Source of the DNA: Pigoraptor chileana
Lineage: Eukaryota > Opisthokonta > Filasterea
Direction: 5' to 3'
NCBI GenBank assembly: GCA_943704495.1
Contig: CALSCR010000656.1
Span: 1 to 21,984, forward strand
DNA length: 21,984 bases
Below, piece by piece: positions 9,330 to 18,600 of this stretch (its first letter is position 1; each line of letters opens with the position of its first letter). The position numbers were made by a program, and so were the translations under genes. The notes under the pieces are model-generated. The model was given only the letters and a program-made list of their open reading frames with translations, was not told where the DNA came from and searched no databases.

Positions 9330-10245
9330 CCTGTCAATGACCGGTTGACGTAATGCGTGCCGTGACGTAGTTTACCTCGTCGATGGTTGTACCAAACTTG
9401 AACGACAGAGAAAGGACTTCGCCCGCAGCCGGGCTCTTCACAATGTAGCGCCCGCCGCAGGTGAGAAACGGCAATGTATCATCCTGAAGAGTCTTGCAGG
9501 ACAAGTCGGCGCCACCGGGACCCTTGACGACGCCAAGTGGACCGCACCCCCGGACAGGTCAACGGAGGACACATACAGGAGGTCGACTTTCCGTCCATAC
9601 ACGTGCCCTGCAAGACATGTACATCATATAATCAACGTATACAATTGGTTAACAACATCAATGCATTCAGTCTGTGATATCCCTATTTGAAACTCATGGC
9701 AGGTCATCTTGTCGGCTCGGCGGGCCGAGACATGCACCTGACTGATTGATCACTCCCGTCAGACGACCGACAGCTGACTGACTGAACAGTGCTGTCCCCG
9801 CAACCGCCGGCAGTCGGCATTAACAGTGCCGATGTCTCGGTTGGGTACTAGTGTCTATGCAGCCCTTATCCAGCACGGGGCACGGTACACTGGCATGTGG
9901 CAGCGTACACGGTCCACCGGCAAAATTAATGTACCTGCGCATGCCGAGTGCGTGGCAATGGCGAGTATCACGACAACAGCCACAAGCCAGCGCGCTGCCG
10001 CCGGACTGCCAACGCCGAATCGGAACGGCGCCGCGAAAGATGACTGCATTTTTATGTCAATCGACGGAGAATCTGCGCAACGACGGACAAGTCTGGACGT
10101 GTGTCAGAATGTGTACGTGGTGTCAGTCCGCATTGATTAATGAGCCGACCGGAAAGACATCAAATGAACACGCAGCCAACGGATGACATGAATGGACGAG
10201 TCACTTTAGCGGCAGCGCGGCAGTCCTGACGTACTGAGTGCCAGA

Positions 10246-10265
10246 CGCCGGACGCGTCGCCGGCG
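10246..10265. repeat. GC-rich hairpin
   Basis: CGCCGG (10246-10251) and CCGGCG (10260-10265) form a perfect six-pair stem around an ACGCGTCG loop. It is one of several short inverted repeats in this spacer, with no evident coding context. Confidence 0.4.
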
Positions 10266-10947
10266 CTCGGGCCTTCCGGTCAGCCGTCTCTCGGCCGGGT
10301 ATTATACTCTCACACGCACAGTATATTCATTTTGGCAAGTTATCCGTCTATTAACCCGAGCCGCCGGGCCGGCACTTCTGATTACTGAGTTGTAGCCGCA
10401 ATATTGCAAACTACTACTATTCTGCCGAACTCTGCGCCAGTTCGACAGCAACAGCAAGAAACTGTCGCTTTCTACGTTTCGCAACAGTCGGTTGAATCAA
10501 CACCGCGCGAGACCTACTTCAGACGTTCATCGGGGCTCTGCGCATGCCTGAAGGCCGGCGTACCTTCAGAGACCGGACGCGATACGGCTCTGATACTCTG
10601 TTGGCCGGAAGAGGCACGGCACATACACACATACGACGGCTGAATCGACCACTACTGATAAAATGGGCAGTCGATGTGTGATCACTTTCGAGTCACTATG
10701 CGTCCCGTGCCTGCGTTCTAGCCGGGGCCGCCGCACCCGGCAATGTTGAACACGAGAAGCTGGAGATCGAGACGTCCCAAATCTCTGTGTCCATAGCGAG
10801 TGGGCCTGAATAAATAATCGACTAAATGATCAATTTCACTGATTGCCTACTTCACCAGTCTGTGGCCATCAGGTGACTTCCCCCTCACGTGCCGGGGGGC
10901 AGTTTTAGGGCTGAAGCTGGAGAGCGAAGCGTTCAACTATAGGCTGT

Positions 10948-11090
10948 GTATGGGACCAAAAAGCGTCCGGGTCCACATTCCAGCGGTTCAACCGCTAGAG
11001 TTCTCCGGGATGGGAGAGCCTCTCTCGCTTGGATGCCGCAGGGGTACAAAGTGGAAATCAGCAGAGTACGTGATGAAACGGTCCCCATAC
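10948..11090. repeat. Palindromic module 1 (GTATGG arms, AGCGGTTCAACCGCT core)
   Basis: Outer arms GTATGGGACC (10948-10957) and GGTCCCCATAC (11080-11090) are complementary with one bulged C. Inside, AGCGGTTCAACCGCT (10982-10996) is an odd-length perfect palindrome, and TCTCC/GGAGA near 11002-11017 can also pair. Its core matches that of module 2 at 14 of 15 positions. Confidence 0.55.
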
Positions 11091-11117
11091 AGTGTGAGTT
11101 AACTATGGCCCATAGTA

Positions 11118-11174
11118 AATGTATGGATAATAGTTCAAGCGATTCAACCGCTTGAAATTTAATCTCCATACATT
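11118..11174. repeat. Palindromic module 2 (compound hairpin)
   Basis: Outer arms AATGTATGGA (11118-11127) and TCCATACATT (11165-11174) are perfectly complementary over ten bases. Inner arms TTCAAGCG (11134-11141) and CGCTTGAA (11149-11156) add eight pairs around a seven-base ATTCAAC loop. Layout and core match module 1, which lies 156 bases upstream core to core. The two may be copies of a small palindromic or MITE-like element, or a structured RNA. Confidence 0.6.
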
Positions 11175-11335
11175 CCCATACTAATTCGACGCTCATAGTA
11201 CCAGCTCCTCATGACCCGGTAGCAAGCCCGCGCTTGGCCGCAGTAGACAGTGGTAGTCGCCCCATGGGAGTCGGTTATAGTGAAATTGAATTGAGATTGC
11301 GGTGGTATTTCTCTGTTTTTCCATTCAAAATTCCC

Positions 11336-11374
11336 AATAAACGCACCTGCGGTCCATCGGCGGGTGCGTTTATT
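11336..11374. repeat. 12-bp perfect inverted repeat
   Basis: AATAAACGCACC (11336-11347) and GGTGCGTTTATT (11363-11374) pair perfectly around a 15-base loop. With a two-base bulge the pairing continues through TCCC and GGGA. Ends of this kind are seen in miniature transposons, but no target-site duplication was identified. Confidence 0.6.
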
Positions 11375-12229
11375 ACGGGACCATCGGGTGGTGTCCGCGG
11401 CCCCCTGATGTCACGCACTGACCGGCCGGCTTGCCGGGCTCTCGCAATTTATTGTGATCAGTACTGAGGCGGCCGCGAGTCAGGTCCGCCACTGATTGAC
11501 TCGGCGGCACTCACCGGCGGACAGTCCGTGAGTGCCCTCGAAAGCATATTTGATCCGCGAGCCAGCCGTGGTCCGTCGGCACGGGGACCCCAGTGTCAGT
11601 ACTGTCCGAGTCTGACTGCGGCTGTTTCTGTGCCGATCTGAAGAATTCGATCGTCAGTCTCAGTATTAGCGGCAGGCTCAGGGACGGACATCGGCCTGCA
11701 TAGCTGCAGCGATCAGCCGTGTAGACTTCCCGGACTGCCGCCACCCGTTGACAGGGCATCCGTCACCTTGCAGTGAGCATTATACACTGTGCGCTATTGT
11801 TGTGTCAGTCAGTTTTGTTAGAGCTCCACACCATTTCGACGCAGCTGATTTGTGAGGGCGGGAGCCGGATTTGCCGCTGACACTTCACTAAAAAGTAGCA
11901 TTTGAACGGGAATATGTATACCGTCAGCCGTTGTAATGTAGAACGGAGTGGCGATTGGAGTGAGACATATAGCTTCTAAAGAAATGAAAAAATGCACACG
12001 CAACGCACTCGACACACACAAAACCGAAACACAGCAAAAGAAGAGAAAGACGACAGACGCAGCAAGCGGACATAACGAGACCGCAGAGAAGAGAAAGAAA
12101 AAGCCAAACGACAATTGTGTGTGCAAACGATCCAATACAGTTTCGCACAAGACACACGACACCTTCAATAAATGTACAGGAGAGAGGGGGGAGACCTCCA
12201 TCTTCATAGCGCCGTTGCCCTGTAGCTAT

Positions 12230-14684
12230 TCACGCACGCATCTGGCCCTGCTTGCGCGCACGCTTATCGCCAATCGCAGGCGAGTGCGGGTCAGTCAGCT
12301 TCTTATCGCTCGGCATGATGTCGGTCGTACGGTAGCGGCGAATCGGCTCAGGTCGGTGCACTGTCTGCTTCCGTAGCTCTGCGACAACCATTTGTTCTTC
12401 GGCGAGACGCGCCTCTTCCTGGCGAGCGCGCTCAGCGTCCTCCATGGCGAGACGCTCCTTCTGCTTGGCATCAAACTCGTGCCTGTGCTCCACGCGCACC
12501 TCCGTCTCGAGATTGAACGGTGCGGCCTCCGTTAGCGGCAGCGTCGACTTGGCGGGAATAAAAGGCGCAGACTCGGGCAGAGGCTGTGCGCGGAAGGACG
12601 AAAACCTGCTTTCCTCCTCAGCCAGCTGCACAGCGAGCTTGTTTGCCAGCTCAGAGACATAGTCAATGTGGCGCTTCTCGCTAAGGAGGTTGAACGGCTC
12701 GATTGTTGTTGTGGGACGAGCCGGTCGCACAGGCAGCTGGTCGGGGGACCCATCGGGCATGGGCCGGGCATGAAACTCGCGCACGGCAGCCTCTGTGCGC
12801 CGCCGCTCTTCTTCAGCTTGCCGCCGCCGCTCCTCCTTCTTCTGCTCGACAGCTTCGTCAAAGTGGAAGGGCTCGGGCATTGTGACGGGAATCGCAATCT
12901 TCGGTGGGAGGACGATGGGAGCATCCGCGGAGATGGGCGTGCACGATCGGATGACGAGCGGCGCACCGACAACGGCAAGGTCCAGCGCCGACCCGTCCAT
13001 CGGCTGCTCCGACATGGCCCGCTTTCGCGTAAGCAGTGCAGGCGACTCAGGAACGGTGACTGGAAGCTCGTGCTTATCGGGAACGCCAACAACATGGTCC
13101 AAGATAGCCGCCGGGAGGGGCTGGGCCTTGAAGAGCGCGGGCTGTGGTTCTGGCTTTGCAGAGAGATCCCTGCGCGCAACAACGCGCTTATCGGACGCAA
13201 ATTTGGGTGTGTGTGCCTTTGTGACACCACGCTTGGGAACGCGTGGGACACCGACGTCGCCGTGGCTGTCGATCACCCGATGGTTCACTGGCGCTGCACG
13301 GAACTTGGGCATGGCGAGGATTTCGAGGCGATCGCGCTCCTCTTTGGAGAGCACTGCCGTCGGACGCGACCGTGCTGCAGTGCGCAGGTTTGGCGCCCCA
13401 ACGGCCCTACGAATGCGCTCGGACTGAGGACGGGATATCTTCGGTGCCGAGGCGAGAAGTCGCTTGGGTGTCTGGGGGGCGGACCGCTCAGACATAGCAC
13501 GTGATGGTGCCCTGGGGCTTGGTGACTCGCACGGAGATGACGCACGCGAGGACGTCCGGGACGAGGAGCGGGAACGAATGCGCGCATCCGAGTGGAACGA
13601 AAACGGCTCCTGTGGCGACCGCTTCTTAGCGTCGGTGAGCTTTTGGGCGGCGGCGCGGCGCACCTTGGCCATCTGCAGGCGTGCATTTTCAATGCGCTCG
13701 AGCTCCATGTCTTCTGTCGATTTGACCGGGGGGCGCACAGCGTACGACGGGGCGACAGAGGGCGCGGCAGGGGCGACGCGGATAGAGCGACGAACAGCAG
13801 GCTTGGGTGTGGGCTTGTGTGCTGCGGTGATCCCAGTGGGTGCGGGCGCCTTCTGTGCGCGGGCGGCGCTCGAAGCCGTGGGGCGTGTGAGGGACGATGG
13901 GACGGCGATTGCATCTGTCTTGGCTCGCTTAGGTGAGCTGCGTGACGGGGCTGCGGGTGATGTGCTTCGTCGTTTGCGAGTGGCGGGGGCTGCAGGCCTG
14001 TATGGACCATGGTAAAGGGAGTAAATACACAAAAGTGGTGGTGAGATTGTGTGTAGGCGAATGCTGCATCGAGGTGCAGAATACAGACAGAGATAAAAAC
14101 AGAGGCGTTATGCTGACAAGGAGGATATAGTTGTGTGAATGACAAACGCACTTTGCCGATGCAGCCAAAAACGCGCTCTTGGATCCGGCACACGCCCACG
14201 AGGTGACCATATTGACAGGCGCGGCGACTTCAACGACAGGTGCACAGTCCACAACTGGTGCAACCGCATTCGTTACGACTTCCGCAGCCTTTGCGTCCGC
14301 TACGGTCTGGATCTCCTCCACTGGTGTGATGGTTGCGCCCAGAAGAGCGGTACATACTGATGCCGCATCTGTTGATGCAGAATGGCACATGGTCGCCTCG
14401 GCCGTGTCTGTGTCTGTGTTAGTGGTGTGGTTGCTGTTGTTGTCGTTGGCAGCGTTCTTTTCTTCATCTTCTTCGTTGATGTCTTCAATGGACTCTTCGA
14501 GCAGCGGATGGGGATCTTGAATGGGTCCGTCTTGAATGATTCCAGCGGCCTCGCGACGCTCAAACCATTCGTCAGCGCCGTCGTTGCAATCGGTGCTGGC
14601 GTCTTCCGTCTTTGAAAAGTCGAAAAACATGGGAGCATCGCACTCATAGGCGGGGTCTATCGAATTCTCCATCTCTTCATCCAT
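12230..14684 (-). CDS. TPX2: TPX2 spindle assembly factor (two exons)
   Basis: Exon 1 is 14684-14152 and exon 2 is 13997-12230. The 154-base intron (GTGCGT...ACAG, phase 2) restores AAG at the junction, giving 766 aa against 747 in human. TPX2 activates Aurora A on spindle microtubules, bundles and nucleates microtubules, and is held inactive by importin alpha until RanGTP frees it. Residues 13-47 (YECDAPMFFDFS, then DEWFERREAAG) align with the human Aurora-A-binding YSYDAPSDFINFS...DSWFEEKANL. Exon 2 opens with a basic, NLS-like stretch (TRKRRS, SPKRAK). The central region has ILDHVVGVPDKHELPVTVP, close to human ILEDVVGVPEKKVLPITVP, plus repeated EPFxL / FKAQPLP units. A coiled-coil KQKERLAMEDAERARQEEAR precedes the C-terminal VHRPEPIRRYRTTDIMPSDK, matching human VHKANPIRKYQGLEIKSSDQ. 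The start has CCAAAATGG context. A TTTACTTCCAG acceptor at 14722-14724 suggests a 5'UTR intron. Confidence 0.94.
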
Positions 14685-14849
14685 TTTGGAGTGTATGCGT
14701 CAGCGTGTGTGTGAATATTTCCTGGAAGTAAAGGGTTGATAAGACTAGCTTAATTTCACATATAATTTCGTGTGCATGTGCGTGTGCGTATGGTTGTATC
14801 TGCGTGTGTTGGTGTTGCAACAAGCAATGGCAGCCGGTGTGGAGTGGAT

Positions 14850-14871
14850 CACACACACACACACACACACC
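14850..14871. repeat. (CA)n microsatellite upstream of TPX2
   Basis: A pure CA run lies about 165 bases before the TPX2 start. It is (GT)n on the TPX2 sense strand and would fall in the proposed 5'UTR intron whose acceptor is at 14722-14724. Confidence 0.95.
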
Positions 14872-15130
14872 GACACATACACACGCCGGCAATTCGCAAT
14901 TTCGTGTGTGCATTTTTTTTGACAGCTTGCCGATGTGTCAACCAATCAGATCGCAGCTCTTCGGATTTGAATTTTTGAAATAAATTTCCCGAAACTTTTA
15001 ATTGATCGGAAAAACGTGTTAGTAAAAATTTGACCACGGAAAACTCTTTCAGTCCCACACTTTCAGTCCCACAGTCGCCGACGAAGTAAAGCAAAAGTCT
15101 TCCGTCACAACTGTTTTTTGTTTTTCCTAT

Positions 15131-15141
15131 CCTAACCCTAA
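15131..15141 (-). repeat. Telomere-like CCTAACCCTAA word
   Basis: Eleven bases match the CCCTAA telomere strand over nearly two units. A further CTAACCCTA word occurs at about 20790. These may be interstitial telomeric scraps from break repair, or chance. Confidence 0.45.
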
Positions 15142-15607
15142 TACGAAGGGTACTGAGGACCACAGCACCCCTGCCTAATACTGTTCGTTGTTGTTGTAAT
15201 CGTCACCATTAAATCCGCCTCACTGATGTCACCTCAAGGGAGACTATTATGCGCAGACTTCCATGTGGCCGCACAATAGTTGCGTTGCTGGGTCCAAATA
15301 CGCTACTGAGAACGCAGTATTGATGTACTTTTATGGCAGAGAGAGTTATAAACAGCTTCCGTGGCAATACCACATGTACTCTCATGTTTGTTTTCCGTGC
15401 AATTCATTGAAGCTACTGTCTCGCACTCTCGGCCATCTTTGATCAATGGATCACACGTGCAAGTCAGACGTGTCCCGGTAGCCCATGACACTTTTTCGAG
15501 CCTGGAATAAGGCTTCCCGTTTACATGCACTGAAGCACACCAAGCAACCCACACATACCGCAGATACAGACATATTCAGTATGCGCCGAATACGGCAACC
15601 ACAATTC

Positions 15608-18600
15608 TTAATCGCATTCCAAAATGGCTGCCCGCAGCGATGCCACGGGAGCTGTCACACCGGAAGCCGACGACAGCACACGCAGCACATTCTTTTTCTT
15701 CGCAACAATACACCGCTTCCCAACGCGCGTCGCAAAGAGTGCGCTCAAAGCTAGACCCATTTCACGAGAATACGCCGCGCGCAGTGCAGCATCCAGCACA
15801 GCGTCAATATCACCGTCGACACATTCACAGGAATCGATTTGTGCGGCGATCAATTCGATGAGAGTGAAACATTTCTCGACGAACTTCCCGGAACCCAACA
15901 CGGTGGCGATGGCGTGAAGCCCTCCACCGCCAACCATCGCACGAAGGCAGTCGGCGTCCGCCCCGAGTGATACCAGCAGATCGAGGCACTTGAGCATCAG
16001 CGCCGGATCACCTCGGATGCTGGTGGCAGGGCCTGTTCTCAGCATTCCTTTAATAGCTGCGGACGGGAAATTTGAAGTGCTAGTCTCCGTGGGAGCTGCC
16101 AACAATGATGCGGGTGGCGATGGGATCACGTGGTTGGACGTAAAAGACAGAGAAAAAGATGCCGCCAGTGTATCCGAGGTCGACGCCTGCGGTGGCCGCT
16201 GGTGTTTGCCGGATAAGGCATCGTGCGGCGCCTCCACCCGCAATTCGGTCTTGGGTGGGGAAGAAATTCCCGACTGGGCAATGCCAGGCAGCTTAAAAGC
16301 AAATGGGACCACCGCGGCTGTGCCTGGAGGCGGCGTACCACCCGATTCGGCGCTGCCGGGCAGCTTAAACGCAATTGGGACCACCGCGGCTGTGCCTGGA
16401 GGCGGCGTAGCACCCCATTCGGCGTTTCCTGGCAGGTTAAACGCAATTGGGACCACCGCGGCTGTGCCTGGAGGCGGCGTAGCACCCGATTCGGCGCTGC
16501 CAGGCAACGTACGAGCATACGGGGACATGCGGGGCAAAGCAGTTGCGCCAGAGCCATTCGCGGTGGGTTGCGACACCGCCGGATTCCCAATCATAGTCGG
16601 AGTTACGTGGAGAGCGAGGGCACCCGACATCCCATCGACGCAGTGCACTGCCGATACGGATTTAATTCCCAGCGGCCCCATTGCCACTGACGCTGGAGAT
16701 GCACGCGCATCCATCGCTGCGCACAGCAAGCGCACAATGGCCGGCACAGCGCCGCCGTCAAGCATAGCCCGCCGTCCCTCCGTCTGCGTGGCCATGTGCG
16801 CGATCAGCGGCGACGCACGGGACATCCACATGCTGTCGCCGCCGTCAGACATGCACTCCAGCAGAAACGAAGCCACCTCGGAAGCAGCCGCGAGACGCTG
16901 ATCTGTCACCTCCATAAGCAGTCCGTTGATTGCATCAGTAACAAAATGCCACACTGTCATCGAGCAATGCGAATTGTTGGTCCGGTGCTGCCTCGCGTCT
17001 CCGATCAGTGCGGCCATTCCTCCCATTGCATAAAACGAGCGCCTGAATTCGGGCCAACCCAGTACCTCATTCTGTGGTATGGAACAAACATCCGTGGCAA
17101 TCCGCGCATCCCGAACAATGCGCGACAGGGATCGTCGCGTGTGCGCATGGAGTCCCCCGGCCTGTCCGTCTCCCCCAACCATTGTTTCCAGGTGCGCCAG
17201 GAATGCAGCCGCCTTCTTGCGCGTCATCTCGTCGAAATGACGATCCACGACGGCCGCAATCTCCTCCGCCAACTCAAGCACGAGTGGGATTTGCCATCCG
17301 AAAAATGATCCTACGACCGGACTGCAAACCATTTGAATCAGTGTCTGCCAGTCAGCCATGCACACCTGCACCAAGACAGCACAGTCGCCACTCTTGTCTA
17401 TCACGTGACCCGTGTCCCAGCAGCTGCGCATTCGGTACATAACGCGCGTTGCGGAAATTAAGGCAATCTGCCGCGCTGGAAACGAAGCGGATCGCTTGCC
17501 GCAAGCTCGCACAAATCGGAATACACTCGCAGCGACCTGGGCAAAAGTGCAGCAGCGGCACTCTGTCTCCTCGCTGCAGCAGCCACGCACACGTGCAGCG
17601 GTTGCGCCACCATCACGCGCACCGTCTCCAGGCGACAAGCCGTTGTCTTCAGCACCCACTATTAACGACAATATCGGCAGATACAAGTCGACAAAGTTTG
17701 ACAGAGCGGGCGATGACTGCCATTGTCCCGATCGAACGTGCCGGTCGAGGGACTTCACCACTGCTGCAACGACGACGGCGTCACTGGCGTGTGTCTGAAG
17801 GATGCGGTATGCTATTTGCAGAACGGCACGTGCGATGGGCGGATCGAAAGCGTGGGACCAAGTTGTCATGGCAGTGAGCATCTCCAGGGATCTCTCGCGG
17901 CCACTCGTTGACAATCCTTCTACTGTGCACGTGACAGCGAGGTTCAGCCTGGGATCGTCAAGAGTGAGCGGCGAATAACCTCTTTGTATGACGGCATCGA
18001 ATAATACCGACTGCGCGTCGCCATTCGCGGCCATGCGGGACTGGCATACGGGGTGCTCCGCCAGGGCAGCGAACGCGAGGTTAGTCTGCGTGAAATTCGT
18101 ATCCTGCAGAGAGGCGATTATGCCGCCATCCACCATCGCAAGTGCAGTATCGGCCGACACGGCACTGCATGCAAGGGCACACAGAGCATTTGCCACAATC
18201 TCGGCGCCAGACTTACAGCTTGATGAGTCCCAGAGGTTGCGCGCCGGGCTGCGTTGTGGATGTGAGCGGATACGCTCTGCTGCCGCAACCACAGCGCCCC
18301 AGGCCTCCTTCAGCAGGTGGTCGTTGACAGGTGCGTCGACGAAAGGGACGCCATCGACGGCACGAGAGGCACTTGCAGATTGGTCCACAACAAGCGCAAT
18401 CAGATCACAGCCATTAAGCTGCACTCCGGCGCTGGTGCGGTGCGCGCGAACGGCAGTGACAATTGTGCGCAGGATGGTATCGGGCAACGTCCACTGTTTT
18501 TCAAGCAGGGCGGCAGACCCATAACGTGACAAGGGGAACGACCTCTGTGTTTGACGCACGGCGGCAGGCACAGCGAGTGCCAGGACAAACAGAGCACCCT

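Larger units (their letters stand above)
7651..10049 (-). pseudogene. Possible decayed or unrecognised multi-exon gene for a secreted/membrane protein
   Basis: This is a tentative set of minus-strand pieces, not a closed gene model. An ATG at 10049 opens a reading frame with a signal-peptide-like N-terminus: basic start, hydrophobic WLVAVVVILAIA, then small residues at SACAG. A GCAG/GTACAT donor lies inside that frame. Segment 9607-9376 has a CTTGCAG acceptor and a GAG/GTAAAC donor. Its 5' half reads well in one frame and its 3' half (GGRYIVKSPAAGEVLSLSF) in another, a break near a run of five Gs. A 24-base candidate exon at 9090-9067 is followed by a 46-base intron (9066-9021) with GTGAGT, a perfect TACTAAC and TTAG. 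Segment 8393-8191 reads through 67 codons (includes LPTITFDVNSLNGLVPGEAN) to a CGA/GTAAAT donor. Segment 7743-7651 follows a CAG acceptor and ends in KFPKKQR-stop. I could not join them in one frame and recognise no family. Confidence 0.27.
7015..12229. other. 5.2-kb gene-poor spacer with palindromes and exon-like fragments
   Basis: Between the convergent ETFB and TPX2 stop codons no recognisable gene could be built. The sequence lacks the CA/GT microsatellites so common nearby, and is instead rich in short inverted repeats (separate entries at 9168, 9265, 10246, 10948, 11118 and 11336). Several minus-strand segments have open frames bounded by good splice signals (separate entry at 7651-10049). 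A further minus-strand exon-like stretch sits at about 11520-11700. Frames there break by single-base shifts. A decayed gene or mobile element, or a fast-evolving lineage-specific gene, would both fit. Confidence 0.55.
14685..15607. other. Spacer between TPX2 start and F-box/LRR stop
   Basis: Both neighbours are transcribed leftward, so this 0.9-kb spacer should hold the TPX2 promoter and leader and the 3' end of the upstream gene. It contains a CA tract, a tandem CTTTCAGTCCCACA pair at about 15047-15073, an A/T-rich stretch near 14970-15030 and a CCTAACCCTAA word. No RNA gene or convincing exon was seen. Confidence 0.5.

Noticed and set aside
10938-10951. TATAGGCTGTGTAT repeated exactly at 21497-21510
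   Set aside because: One shared 14-mer in 22 kb is about what chance predicts; flanking bases do not match.
10982-10996. Core palindrome with TTCAA, considered as a tRNA T-arm
   Set aside because: Loop length is wrong and no cloverleaf can be drawn around it.
12668-13504. A 278-codon plus-strand open frame inside TPX2
   Set aside because: Antisense shadow of a GC-rich exon that clearly encodes TPX2.
15990-16901. A 303-codon plus-strand open frame
   Set aside because: It is the antisense shadow of the F-box/LRR gene; the repeats and low stop density come from the coding strand.
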